NCBI GenBank assembly: GCA_040954595.2
Contig: CM082576.2
Span: forward strand, 16,740,001 to 16,804,000
Reading direction: 5' to 3'
Origin: Balanoglossus misakiensis
Taxonomy: Eukaryota; Hemichordata
Length of the DNA: 64,000 nucleotides
Positions within the stretch are counted from its first letter, which is position 1, and every line of letters begins with the position of its first letter. The notes beneath the pieces were generated by a model that worked only from the letters and a program-made list of their open reading frames with translations, was not told the DNA's origin and did not search any database. Made by a program: the position numbers and the translations under genes. Below are positions 25,800-37,373 of the stretch, one piece after another.

Positions 25800-25944
25800 C
25801 AGTGTTCTCCCCAGAGCAATTAAAGCATAATGGCTACTGTTCTTTAATTTTGAGAAGACAATGTAACTCAATTAACATAACAGTTGTTTATATTGTTATG
25901 CAAACTAGCTGTTATGCTATCAGAAATTTCTGGGGAGAACACTG
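25800..25944. mobile_element. Short inverted-repeat element (MITE), 145 bp
   Basis: The ends are CAGTGTTCTCCCCAGA and its reverse complement TCTGGGGAGAACACTG, with an AT-rich middle and no coding capacity. Ends and size fit a non-autonomous DNA transposon. I cannot assign the superfamily, and no clear target duplication is visible. Confidence 0.7.
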
Positions 25945-26630
25945 GACTCAGGGTACTGGTTTTTGTTTATTTGAATTGGATATTGGAGACATCTGTTTGC
26001 AGTGTTATAATTTTAGTTAATGAAATGAAATGATTGTGAATGTGAGCTGTCATTGCTCAAAGTGGTAGCTACATTTTTCCATCACACTCAGTGTGAATGT
26101 TGAAATGATACTACTTTTTTACATTTGGAATAACTTTTTATGGTGTGTGCATTTGAGTGTACTTCAAGGCTGAACTACTTACACAGCATTTTTCATTTTT
26201 TCAAGAGACAGTTGGACTTATGTACATTGTATTGGTTTTGCATTTGTACCATAAAGATTCAATGACTGTGGAAATTAAACAACCCCTATTTTTTAATAAG
26301 TTTTATTTTGTCTCTAGAATTTTTTTTCCATGGAAAACATAACTCTGGAAACTCAACTTCCCAACTTTTAAAAGACTTTTCATACACAGTCTCTCGTAGG
26401 AAACACAGAAATTTGGTGTGAAAAAAATGTTCATATCCCACTACAAGCTATCTTATTCCTACCATGGTAATGTTTCATATCCATTGACCTAGTAGCAAAC
26501 ATGCAGGACCGTAAATAGTGAACAAATTGAGTTTTTAGAGGTTACATTTTTGCCTGGTCAGGTCAGCAAATATTACAGTTATTTTGGTGCTAAACACACA
26601 AATACTTTAGTACTTGACACTGATTGGAAT

Positions 26631-26835
26631 ACTGTAAAACACTTTATTTTTGCGAGTTGAAATTTTCGCGATATTGAGAAAGGCCTCTGTTTCTCGAGTA
26701 TTAATAGTCACGTTCTCTTATTTCATTCACTGCATCGTTATCTTTAAAAAAAATTACGCGACTTTTTTATTTTCATGTTATTTTGGCTTATTTTGGCGAA
26801 AATTTATTGCTCACGAAAATAAAGTGTTTTACAGT
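26631..26835. mobile_element. Inverted-repeat element (MITE), ACTGTAAAACAC ends
   Basis: It begins ACTGTAAAACACTTTATTTT and ends with the inverted copy (AAAATAAAGTGTTTTACAGT). The middle has GCGAG/CTCACGAAAAT repeats. A related, more diverged copy lies at 14845-14979 within KNTC1. Non-coding. Confidence 0.72.
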
Positions 26836-27893
26836 ATAACGAGGGGTACCGTATGATGGCCATAGCATAAGTCATTAACTAGCTGCTGAGGCAGAGTCTG
26901 ACACTCGGTCAAAAAGTTATTACTTTCTCATGGCATTTATGGCCAATTTACTGTAAAATATGTTTAGTTTTTTTTAGCTGGCATGTTATTTTAGCTAGCT
27001 GAGGGGTCAATGGGTATTTATGCATGTTATGTAAGCAGATCAGTTGACTTTTCACAGTACATGTACACTGGAAGGCTTACACTAGGATTTTCGAGAAGAA
27101 TTTGAGACAGGCCTGCATGGGATATCTGACTTAGTGGTAAGATCTCCAGTTATATACAGTTAAACCTGTGTTTAGTGGCCACCTCTTCTGTGACCTGGAA
27201 ACTTGTCTAATATTATACTCTGTGGCCACTTTGTTACAGTCGTGATATGTAGTGTGCAGTAATCATGTAACCGTTACCGTATATGATAACAGCCTGGGTT
27301 TAATTTAGGAGTCTGCTTACTGGCTGCTATAAGACAGGTTTGACTGCATGCAATAATACACCACATGTCCTCTGTAGAGCTAGGTGGCCAAAACATGTTT
27401 AGGGGAAACAACTCAAAAATTCTGGCAGATGTCTAATGTTGGTGGAGAAAACAAAAATCAAAACTACAAACAAATCTGCAGACCCATGTATCATAACTAA
27501 TCCAAAAAAATAAACAGTACAGCAGAAATATGATAACAGCTACCGGTAGGAGCAAAGTCCTAAATTTGAAATACTCATAAAAATTCTGTCTGTGATGATC
27601 CTGGAGAAAGCAGTGCAATCAAGATTGAATTCTGTATGCTTCCATGAAATGTAGATCATTGGGATAGTGTTTGACACAATTTCTGTATGGTGTTTTTGAA
27701 GGGACAAAGTCATATAATGACCCTTTGACATTATTTTGTTTAGTTTCTTTTGACAGCGTGGACTGGACAGTGTGTTTTTGATCTGTTTTTCAATGATGGA
27801 CAGGTTGTCACCACTCAACTCACACTGCATATTAACCTTATCGATCGATAGTTTAAACTGTTGGGAGAACGCTATCAGAAGAGTGAATTATGT

Positions 27894-28034
27894 ACAGTAA
27901 AACCTGTAACCTGTCGTACCAAACACCTTTTTTTCACTCTTGTTCATAACAGAACTACATGATACAAGAACCTCTATAAACTGGACACCTCTGCCAACTA
28001 AATCAAATCTGTGTGGTTTACACAGGTCTTACTG
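27894..28034. mobile_element. CAGTAAAACCTGT-type MITE
   Basis: The left end CAGTAAAACCTGT matches the inverted right end ACACAGGTCTTACTG. The interior has the CAAACACCTT and CTGGACACCTCTGCC blocks seen in the copy at 3033-3214, with weaker relatives near 8100-8270 and 32490-32576. The ends resemble those of pogo/Tigger-like elements; that assignment is inference. Confidence 0.62.
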
Positions 28035-28107
28035 CATATGCAGAGTGCACATGCACTCATTTGCATATTGATCTACGTCTTTCTTCAGAACATCAATCAA
28101 GTTGAAG

Positions 28108-28430
28108 ATGTTGAAGTGGGGACTCTTATCCTGTTCAAACATCAGTAAAACCTTCATACCAGTTTTGAAGACATCTCCAAGGAGCAAGCTGGTTGCAATT
28201 GCAAGTAGAAGTCTTGAGAAAGCGCAGGTCGCTGCCAAAGAATGGGATATACCAAAAGCATATGGGAGTTATGAAGAACTGTTATCTGATGAAGATGTTA
28301 ATGTGGTCTACATTTCACTACCAAATTCCATGCATGCAGAGTGGACCATCAAAGCAGCTGAAAAGGGTAAACATTGCATGGTGGAAAAACCTATCTGTAC
28401 AAAGGTAGAATACCGTACATGACATTTTCT

Positions 28431-28463
<33 letters not shown>

Positions 28464-31400
28464 ACGTGATAGTGTGTTTGTACAGTACAGTATATGTCGT
28501 ACATGAACGTGTACTTAGTGATGTATGATGTGGGCTGGTGGGTGGTTAGATCAGTTGATGGCTGCATCATGGATTAAGTAGATTATATTTATTTTCAAAA
28601 CTGTACAGTTTTCAATAAATAGCAATGTTTTACAAATACACTGAGCACAATAAACATGATAAATCGACAACATGACCTGGAATTTCACCAATATGCAGAT
28701 GACAATCAATTATACCTGTCCTTCTCCCAAAATGATTCATCAACCGCTGTCAGTTCCATCGAGGCCGGTATCTGTGACATCAAGCACTGGATGACGGAAA
28801 ACATGTTGCAACTCAACGACTCCAAAACAGAAGTTATTCTCATCCGTTCAAAGTTTAACCATTCTCCAGTTCCTTTCGACAGTATCACCATTGGCTCCAG
28901 TAAAATACAACCAGTTAAATCTGCCCGCAACATTGGAGTTACCTTCGACAATACTCACATGTTTCACAAGCATATTCAAATAACCTGTCAGTCGATATAT
29001 GCCAACTTACGTCGAATTGGATCCATCAGAAGATATCTCAGTAAGGAAACTTGTCTCACAGTAATACATGCCGTTTTGTCATCTAAACTGGATTACTGCA
29101 ATGCATTGCTGTACGGACTTTCTGAATCCAGTATTAATCTACTTCAAAAAGCACAAAATACAGCAGCCAGAATCATTACCCGCACGAGGAAATCAAACCA
29201 CATATCACCAGTTCTTCATAGTCTCCATTGGTTGCCAGTTCGACTCAGACTCGACTACAAAATTCTACTACTAACGTACAAGGCTCTCAACCGTCTTGCC
29301 CCAGTCTACATTCAGGATCTGATCAAGCCATATAAGCCTAGTCGTGCTCTGCGCTCCAGCTCAAGGAACCAGTTGTGTGTACCAAAGTACAGACTCAAAA
29401 CATATGGTGGACGTGCCTTTTCCGTTGTCGCGCCACAACTTTGGAATTCTCTGCCATCTGACATTCAACAGGCTTCTAGTCTCAACATTTTCAAACAAAA
29501 ACTCAAGACATTTCTATTTCTCAAAGCCTACGAACACTGATGTTATACTTTCAGCGCCTTTGGAAATAACATTGTTATTGATTCTGGCGCTTTATAAATG
29601 TTTGTTTTGATTGATTTTTGATTTGATAAATCGCTTTGAATAATTTGACCAATTATTTATCTGGATAAACATCATAAAGTTCTTTTATATCTGGTACAGG
29701 TTTCTGATGTGGAAAAGTTACAAGAAGCAGCCAGAGACAATAATGTCAATATTGTTGAAGCTTACGTCCACCTACATCACCCACAATTCCAAGCAATTCA
29801 AGATAAAATCCAATCAGGTTAGTACCTCTAGTACAAGCGATATCAGTAGTGTATTTTCAAATTAACTTCAAGCATTGACAATGATTCTGCTACTGTTGTT
29901 AATCCTCCTATGATATCACCTTAGACATTTCTCATCAACAAGACCTAATTTGATAATATGTAGAGCCTCATAACTTGCTCAACAAATAGCCTATTGTTTA
30001 GAAAGACTGGGGTGAGAGATACATTATCTTTTTCTGTGGCTATGTTATTAATTAAGCAAAGGTTGTCGTGGGTTGGTGGATCAGTGATGGCCATGCACTC
30101 CTTAAGATTTGAAGCGTAAACGCTCAAAGAGAAGTTGAGCTGTTCAGCTGTTGAGGAATATGGCCAATGATTTGGAAACAATATTGGGGAGGGGGTTAAG
30201 GGGGCGGGGTGTCCTCGAATATTTTCTTTTCCATAAAAAATTTCTGATCTTTTTTTTTCCTTCATCAATCAAATCAAATCACCTTTGATGTAATATTTGC
30301 AGTTTGTATTGTTCATATTCAGGCAGCATTGGTCGTGTGACACACATATCTGGTGGTTTTGATATGAACGTACAAGGGATGCCGGAATCTCTCGCATTGA
30401 AACCCAATTTAGACAGTGGTGCGCTTTGGAACCTCGGTTGTTATCCAGTCAGTTTCATGGTGGCGTTGCTGGAGTCTGCACCGTGCATAGTGATGGCTTT
30501 CAAACAAACAACTGACAGGTAAAATATTCAAAGAAATCATTATTCTTAGCAACTTAATGTCCAGCAACCTGAAGCCATTGGTTTCACCAGAATATTTTGA
30601 AAAATAAAATAAGGCATGATTTGAGATGAAAAACTGAGAAAGGGGGAATTTTGAAACCCTTACACTTAGTTAGATGGGTTGAAACATCCCATTTCCTATT
30701 TATTTTGTCGCTAAATTCATTCATATGATATGTAAATATCGAGAGAGAAAAAGGGCCACATATGAGTAGTACCTCCATCGTAAGATTTTAACTCTTTCAT
30801 ATACATGTACGTACTATAGAGGGATGGATACCACAGAAAACAATGGATTTGGACCAAACCAGGGTGGTGAAAGGGTTAAAATAAACTCACAAAATTAGAA
30901 GCCAAAGTTGCAGCTAAGGCCAAATAAAAGAATATGTGCTGTTCCGATTATCCGACCTACCCTAATTTTGGCTGCCTCTTAACATTTTTGAGCTTCATAA
31001 ACTGGAATTCAAAATAACGACAGTAAATATACAAAATTTATGAAAATTGCAAGAATCACGCAAGAACTATGACGTCATTCTTCTACACTACGGCGGCCAG
31101 AGAATTAAAAAATAAAACAATTTCCCTACCTACCACCCTATTTTTGATATTGAACCATGTAATTGGAACAACACATATTATTTTTGGCCTAATACAACTT
31201 TTAAACACAGAACCTTCAACTTGTTACAGGATTAATTCCTACTCCAATCATGTTATACCATTTTTTTCTTGAAGCGGTGTAGATGCGACCTTGCACAGCT
31301 TAATGCAATTTTCCAATGGAGTCCAGGCAAACATCTCATGCAGTTTTGTGTCATCGAACCACTGTTTTTTTGAGATTGCCGGAGACAAGGGAAGAATTCG

Positions 31401-31665
31401 ATCTAACAAACGGCGATGTTTTCACCCTGATACAAGAGGCCAACAGAATTCGTTTGAATTGCAAACAACTGGGCAAGAAGCTGAGGAGATTACGGTGCAG
31501 AATGTGGATGCGTTCATGTCTGAAATTCAGGCATTTGAAGAGACTGTCCTTGACGGCAAAGAACCAGTCGTGTCACTTGATCTGAGTCGAAAGTGTGTGT
31601 CAACTCTTGTGGCCATACACAAATCAGCCAAGCAAAATGGAGCTCCTTGCAAAATACAGATATGA
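28108..31665 (+). CDS. Dihydrodiol dehydrogenase-like Gfo/Idh/MocA oxidoreductase, 4 exons
   Basis: NAD(P)-dependent oxidoreductase of the family containing dimeric dihydrodiol/D-xylose dehydrogenase. Exons 28108-28404, 29700-29817, 30323-30518 and 31275-31665 join in phase at GT-AG sites and give 333 residues, the normal family length (about 334). The N-terminal Rossmann half starts KWGLLSCSNISKTFIP, followed by AYGSYEELL, YISLPNSMHAEW and the EKP motif whose Lys is the conserved catalytic residue. Exon 2 gives EAYVHLHHPQ. Exon 3 gives GSIGRV and the substrate-domain segment SGALWNLGCYPVSF; relatives often have Asp where this has Asn. The ATG at 28108 directly precedes LKWG. Intron 1 carries a LINE remnant and intron 3 a palindromic MITE. 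I cannot tell the true substrate; a family name is safer than DHDH itself. Confidence 0.88.
28431..28463 (+). repeat. (TCTG)n microsatellite
   Basis: About eight uninterrupted TCTG units within intron 1 of the oxidoreductase gene, upstream of the LINE insertion. Confidence 0.9.
28640..29640 (+). mobile_element. 5'-truncated CR1/L2-like LINE, reverse transcriptase C-terminus
   Basis: The open frame 28656-29540 (294 codons, stop after KAYEH) starts just before the reverse transcriptase motif YADD (in EFHQYADDNQLYLSF). It continues with LNDSKTE, GVTFD, KLDYCNALLYG, LHWLPVRLRLDYKI and LAPVYIQDL, the standard C-terminal part of CR1/L2-group non-LTR elements. The fingers of the polymerase and the whole endonuclease are missing, so this is a dead-on-arrival 5' truncation. 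The 3' tail has GGCGCTTTATAAATGT followed by TTGATTGATT-like repeats. It sits in intron 1 of the oxidoreductase gene in the same orientation. No stop interrupts the remaining frame, which suggests a fairly recent insertion. Confidence 0.88.
30789..30881. mobile_element. Short AACCCTTTCACC element, copy 2
   Basis: TTAACTCTTTCA at the left, GGTGGTGAAAGGGTTAA at the right, about 93 bp; related to 18112-18206. Lies in intron 3 of the oxidoreductase gene. Confidence 0.6.
30915..31193. mobile_element. Foldback MITE with TAA flanks (PIF/Harbinger-like), copy 1
   Basis: The outer repeats begin GGCCAAATAAAAG on the left and match the inverted right end CTTTTGGCC-type sequence, extending through the TGTTCCGATTA block. 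The element is flanked by TAA on both sides, the target size and sequence preferred by PIF/Harbinger transposons. It lies in intron 3 of the oxidoreductase gene. A second copy is at 61533-61826 with the same interior block ATGACGTCATTCTTC. Confidence 0.7.
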
Positions 31666-34600
31666 AAATGTTAGAAAACTTGGCCTCAGCTTCTGCATTT
31701 TAACACTACATTAAAGGTATACAGTCACCTCCAATTTACATACGCCCATTTGGTCCAATTCCACTGTTTTCAATGGCAGTGTTGGACCTTTATACAGGGA
31801 AATAAAAAAAAATCAGGAAATGGGGTGAACGGGTTAAAGGTACACCAGATAATAAATTCCTGTTTCTTCTCATTGTTCAAAACGTTGGTCAAGTAAAATT
31901 TATATGTCAATAACATTCTGTCATTCCTTTATGACAGAGTACATGTAATTTGTGACTGCATATTTTTTCTTTTTGATTGTTCTGTTGTGAGACAGTTTTG
32001 GAAAAAGCTGAACATTCTAATATTCATAAAGCTAATTTTGGAAGCATATGGTATTTGTGTATATGATGGAATGTGACAAGCTAGAAACACTGAATGTAAT
32101 CATAATGGTGGCAACTTTCCGTATACATAAGGCAAGAATTATAAACGAAAATAATAAATGGCGATTACTAATAGACGAGTTAACATGCATTCAAGAGATA
32201 AAAAATGATGGAAAAATTCAAGAGGGTCTAAGTCTTCTTTGAGATGTAAAATTACTATTTCACCACAAGTATATGTAATAGAAATATTAATAAGGAACAG
32301 AAACATTGTAAAGTTGGGTTTTGCCTTTTTCAGATGAATGTGTAAAAATGTATGTTGATTGAGTTGAATAAACAAACGTATTACTTTAAAGAAAAAATGT
32401 ATTTTTGTGCAAGTTCCACAAGAGGGTACTGTTGTGCTCAATTCTTTGGGGAAATTTAAGTTGTTTAGGGGAAAACTTGATTCTGCTTAAATAACTGGAC
32501 ACCTCTGCAAATCTAACAATTTTTTCCCGTCCCTTCATAGCAGTCCAGTTCAGCCAGGTTTGGCTGTACATGTATTTGTAAATATAGTACTAGTATGGCC
32601 TGATCATGTTGAAGTGTCCTCATCGACCTAAGTGGTTCAACTCACGTGACCTTTAGATTTTAAATCTGACTGACCTAAGTTCAGAAAATCAGCTGTCGGT
32701 CGCTGTTGTGTACTTCGGAGCGGGTCGTATCTCTAGCCCCACCACCACTCCCCATCCAAAACAAAAATTGTCAAGGGGAGTAGTGGGGCTGCAAAACTAA
32801 ATGACCTGTATGCAGGGCTAAAATGACACATCCTCAGTATACATGTAAAACATATACAAAGCCCACGTCATTTAAACTACATTTTCCATAGTATTTGATG
32901 CATACATTTGCTGTTCCATGAGCTGCCGGCAAATGGATACAAAAAGTTAAGCTTTAAATAATTTCGGATATGCTTTTTATTCTGTCCATTTAAATGATAT
33001 TTCCTGATTGTGTATCAAGATAACACTTATGACAAAATGGCCCAAAAATCAAAGAAATATCACTGCAGTTGAACATTTCCGCAATGAAACAAAAGTGAAA
33101 TATTGCAATGAAAAATGAAAACGTAATTCTCATTGGAGTACATCTACTTCCATGAGTTCCAGTGGATGAGATCATGCTTTGTTTATGAAGTTTCCAAGTG
33201 GGAATTGGAACAGTTTCATTGAATTTTGCAATTTCCCTAGTATATTCTTCAGTACATACATCTTTAATGTGATATGATTTTGTTTAGCTGAATGTTTCCA
33301 ACCTTGAATCTTTGCCATATGTCACTGTGTGTAAAACAGTGACGTTTAAGAATCACAGTATTATTTTTAAAATGAACAGCAGTATAGCTACCTATCATTT
33401 ATAATATCCCCCCAAAGTATGATCTGAATTTTTTAGATGCATGCATGTGTTGAAAGAAAGCTTTTAAAGATGTGCAATCAGTATGATTGCAAGATGTTAC
33501 AATTGGTTCCATTCCAAATGTTGGAAATTTTCTGCAGCAACAAGACAACAGTTGGTGTAAATGACCCTGGTGTGTCGTGCTAGAATCTGATTTCATTAGA
33601 AAATTCAGAAACCATTCTCTGTATTGTCACATGAAAAAATGTTCTCTTGGTGACTGCCATTTTGGCTGAATGTGCGTTCATGTACTGTTGGGAAAAAGAA
33701 TACAATGTAGATTTGAGAGGAATCTCTCATTCAAAAGTTGGCATAAATATCCCTGTTCTTTAGCTACTCTTCATACATCAAGAAGAGTAGAATTTTGTTT
33801 CCAAAGTTTTATTTATATAATCGTTTTATATTAATTTCTCACAGCATTAAGCAACTAACTTACAATTATTCTTATTTATACAAAGATCTTTTGAAAAGAA
33901 AACTTGTCATAGGTATATACCTCCCAATGTGATATAAATAGAAATGCTCCACTGAATTCTCCGGTTTTAAGGTAACTAAGTGAGTGATGAAAATTTCATA
34001 TGGTCGACACAATTTCAAGATGGCCAATTTTTGCCATGTTTAAGAAATGGGAGTTCATAAGCTGAAGTGATGATGGGTCATTCTGAAACTTTGTAACAGA
34101 AAAAATAACAGAATGTGAAAAAAGTTTAATGAGTTTAATATGCTAACTACAAAGACAGACATGTTTGACCAAAGGAAATCATGAAATACAGTAAACATAT
34201 CATTTCTTCTATCTCTTACACTATAAGTTTTTGCCCAAAAAGGCCATTTTAAGAAAAAAATAAAAACAAACTGTTTTCTTCGTATTTGGAGATTTGATGA
34301 AGTTCGAAAAGTCTATTTTATGTAAAATAAGTGTTGTTGACTTTTCATACATCATCAAATCTCGAAATTTGAAGAAAACAGATTTTTCTAAAAATGACAT
34401 TTTTGGGAAAAAAGTGTCAAAATGGCAATTTTGTCTTGAAAGGGGTCAATAAGACTGACTTTTTTGGAATCAGCACCATTTAACATAGAATGGACTAGTC
34501 TTCTCAAACTTTCTTTACTAAAAATTAAAAATTCTGTTTAATCTTCTGTATTATGAATATACATGTAACTGCCTGAGAGTTATAAATTTGCCCTGTGTGT

Positions 34601-34867
34601 GTAATTGTTGAGTGACATAACGCATTCTGTGATTGGTCCGGTCACGTAACCACCAATCAAATCGCTTGTTATGAAGAGAACTGCGCGACCATTAACGTCA
34701 CTATTAGCATACTTGATTTTTAGGGCTCGATAAAGGTTGGCTCGATATTACCTCTGTGGACGCAATATTTAAGTTGAAGTTTTTTTCTTTTATCATATTA
34801 GAGCAGGAAGACTTGTTTTTTTATGAAAAGGAAATACATGTAGACCCCAATATACAGAGTGCACATG
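31666..34867. other. 3' flank of the oxidoreductase gene and intergenic DNA
   Basis: AATAAA at about 32367 is a plausible polyadenylation signal for the gene ending at 31665. A partial copy of the GGTATACGGTCACC foldback family begins at 31711 (after TTAA). A large imperfect hairpin lies at 34228-34412. No coding exon could be supported in the remaining AT-rich sequence. Confidence 0.5.
34228..34412. repeat. Imperfect inverted repeat (foldback), about 80-bp arms
   Basis: Left arm 34228-34313 contains TTTTTGCCCAAAAAGG, CTGTTTTCTTC and GATTTGATGAAG. The right arm 34339-34412 contains the complements in reverse order (CATCAAATCTC, GAAGAAAACAG, TTTTTGGGAAAAA). More distant matching blocks (AAGATGGCCAATTTT near 34017, AATGGCAATTTTGTC near 34421) suggest that the whole foldback element is larger. 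Confidence 0.6.
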
Positions 34868-37373
34868 AACTCTGTAGATCGACGGATTGTTCTAAATAAT
34901 CCATGGTTGCTTCCAAACACTGTCTCCTTACTTGCATATTCCGTTGTGATGTGTAGAACACATTTGGCTTGAGCGCATAAGAAAGTTTTCCGCAAAGGGA
35001 CCGTTCAGTTTTTACGGCTGGGGGGGGGGGGCGGCAAGTTTAAGTCATCGGTTTTCAAAATCAGGCTGACCCCCCTTCAGTCAGCACCAAAAATGATGAC
35101 CCCTCCCTTTGACAGACCCAAAAATATGATGACCCCCCCCCCCCACGCCGAAAACATTCGCCGTCCTGATCCTATGTACACTGTATCCAATAAAGGGAAT
35201 GAGGCTCCTCACACCTCAATTATAAATTTCTTAAAGTAATTGACGTATATAATAGTATATCGTTGCAATAAAGAAATCTATGAACAAGATAAAATGATAA
35301 GTCAATAGAATAGTTGCTAGAATTGGTAAAACAAGAAAAGTGGCGGGGGTGGCGGGTGAAAATTTTGTAAAATACGTAGCTCAAAGTTACATTTTTATGA
35401 ACTCAAAAGCAAATTATCTCGATGTTTCGGAGGACCAATTTTACTTTTTGCCACTCCACTCAAAGTTAGAAGATTTGGCGTCATCTTCGTCATGACATCA
35501 TTTATAAAACTTCTAGTATATAGAAGATGCAGCGCGAAAGTATCAGTTTTGCGAAATGGTTTAAACTATTATTCTCCTTTATGTATTTACTTTGTTAACT
35601 ATTATCATCAGTGGGTTTGGGGTGGCAAGCACTCTGCCCTGGTACACTAGACAAACCAGCGAAAAACGAAATGTGATGGAGAATGAATGGGGTGGGTGTG
35701 GGAGGGGGTGTCCCCCTCCCACATGAGAAAATTTTGTAAAATAACGCGAAACTGCAATTTTGTGGACTCAAAAGTAAAAGTTCGGTGGCAAAAGTATGTG
35801 ACCCCCCCTAAACGTTAAAAAAAAACAGATGACCCCCCCTTTTGGACTTCAAAATTTAAGTGACCCCCCCCCCCTTGGATTTTGCCGCCCACCCCCCCCC
35901 GGTCGTAAAACCTGAACGGTCCCTAAACTCTGTAGATCGACAGATTGTTCTAAATAATCCATGGTTGCTTCCAAACACCGTCTCCTTAATATTTTCATAT
36001 TCCGTTGTGATGCGTAGAACACACAGGCCTGAACGCATAAAAAAGTTTTCCGCTAGACTCTGAATCTCGACAGATTGTTCCAAAATATCCATGGTTGTTT
36101 CCAAACACCGTCTCCTTATTTGAATATTCCGTTGTGATGCGTAGAACACACAGGCGTAGGCGCATAAAAAAGTTTTCCGCTAGACTCTGAATCTCGAAAG
36201 ATTGTTCCAAAATATCCATGGTTGCTTCCAAACACCGTCTCCTTATTTGCATATTCTGTTGTGATGCGTAAAACACACACGCCTAAGCGAAAAAGAAAGT
36301 TTACTGCTAGACTCTGTAGATCGACAGATTGTTCTAAATTATCTATGGTGGCTTCCAAACACCGTCTTCTTATTTGCATATTCCGTTGTGATGCGTAGAA
36401 CACACAGGCCTAGACGCATGAAAAAGTTTTCCGCTAAACTCTGTAGATCGACGGAATTGTTCTAAATTATCCACGATTGCTTCCAAACACCGTCTCCTTA
36501 TTATTTGCATATTCCGTTGTGGTGCGTAGAACAAAAAATAGCGTGGACGCCAAAATCAAAATTAAATATTTCACAAAAGCACTGGTGAATTTTTTTTCTT
36601 ATTGACCCGGTAGCAAGCTTGACTCGTACTTTCTTATTTTCAGTTGACGGGATATCCCCAAACAGCGTATTTGACCCCAAAATTTACATTTGAAAAGAAA
36701 AGGTCGAGATTTTCTTAACAAAGGGCGGGGAAATGGGTGAGAGGCGCGGCTTTCCGGGCGCGTCATTGGTCAGATCGCGTTCTACATATTAATGATATGT
36801 TAATTTTTATGCTAATAAGCAACTCCTAATATGGGTCATCGATGCGACTGTCTATGGTTGCTTCCAAACACCGTCTCCTTATTTGCATATTCCGTTGTGA
36901 TGCGTAGAACACACATGCGTAGGCGCATAAAAAAGTTTTCCGGTATTCTGTAGATCGACGGATTGTTCCAAAATATCCATGGTTGCTTCCAAACACTGTC
37001 TCCTTTATTTGCATATTCCGTTGTGATGCGTAGAACACACAGGCCTAAGCGAAAAAGAAAGTTTTCCGCTAGACTCTGTAGATCGACGGATTGTTCCAAA
37101 ATATCCATGGTTGCTTCCAAACACCGTCTCCTTTATTTGCATATTCCGTTGTGATGCGTAGAACACACAGGCGTAGGCGCATAAACAAGTTTTCCGGTAG
37201 ATTATGTAGATCGACGGATTGTTCCAAAATATCCATGGTTGCTTCCAAACACCGTCTCCTTTATTTGCATATTCCGTTGTGATGCGCAGAACACACAGGC
37301 CTAAGCGAAAAAGAAAGTTTTCCGCTAGACTCTGTAGATCGACGGATTGTTCCAAAATATCCATGGTTGCTTC
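34868..37373. repeat. 127/128-bp satellite array (left part)
   Basis: Units contain CTTCCAAACACCGTCTCC, ATTTGCATATTCCGTTGTGA, GTAGAACACACAGGC, AAGTTTTCCGC and CTGTAGATCGACGGATTGTT. One unit lies at 34868-34995, five at about 35925-36540 (127-bp spacing) and four at about 36850-37373 (128-bp spacing, one extra T). A ~930-bp transposon splits the first from the second block, and ~300 bp of unrelated sequence the second from the third. The array resumes at 46754 on the other side of the Gypsy insertion. Open frames across it are by-products of the repeats. Confidence 0.9.
34996..35924. mobile_element. DNA element with G-run terminal inverted repeats inside the satellite
   Basis: The left end AGGGACCGTTCAG leads into TTTTTACGGCT and a G run. 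The right end is the inverted copy (C run, GTCGTAAAACCTGAACGGTCCCT-type end). Terminal repeats are about 45 bp. The interior has many blocks of the type GATGACCCCCCC. No transposase frame seen. Satellite sequence lies on both sides, so this is an insertion into the array. Superfamily unknown. Confidence 0.72.

Larger units (their letters stand above)
25611..28107. other. Intergenic region with foldback repeats
   Basis: This is the ZDHHC 3' flank and the oxidoreductase 5' flank. It contains the inverted-repeat elements listed separately at 25800, 26631 and 27894. No coding exon is supported. Short open frames here have no recognisable similarity and are interrupted by the repeats. Confidence 0.5.

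Noticed and set aside
28656-29540. LINE frame as a host gene
   Set aside because: It carries YADD and a typical LINE C-terminus, is 5' truncated, and lies inside an intron.
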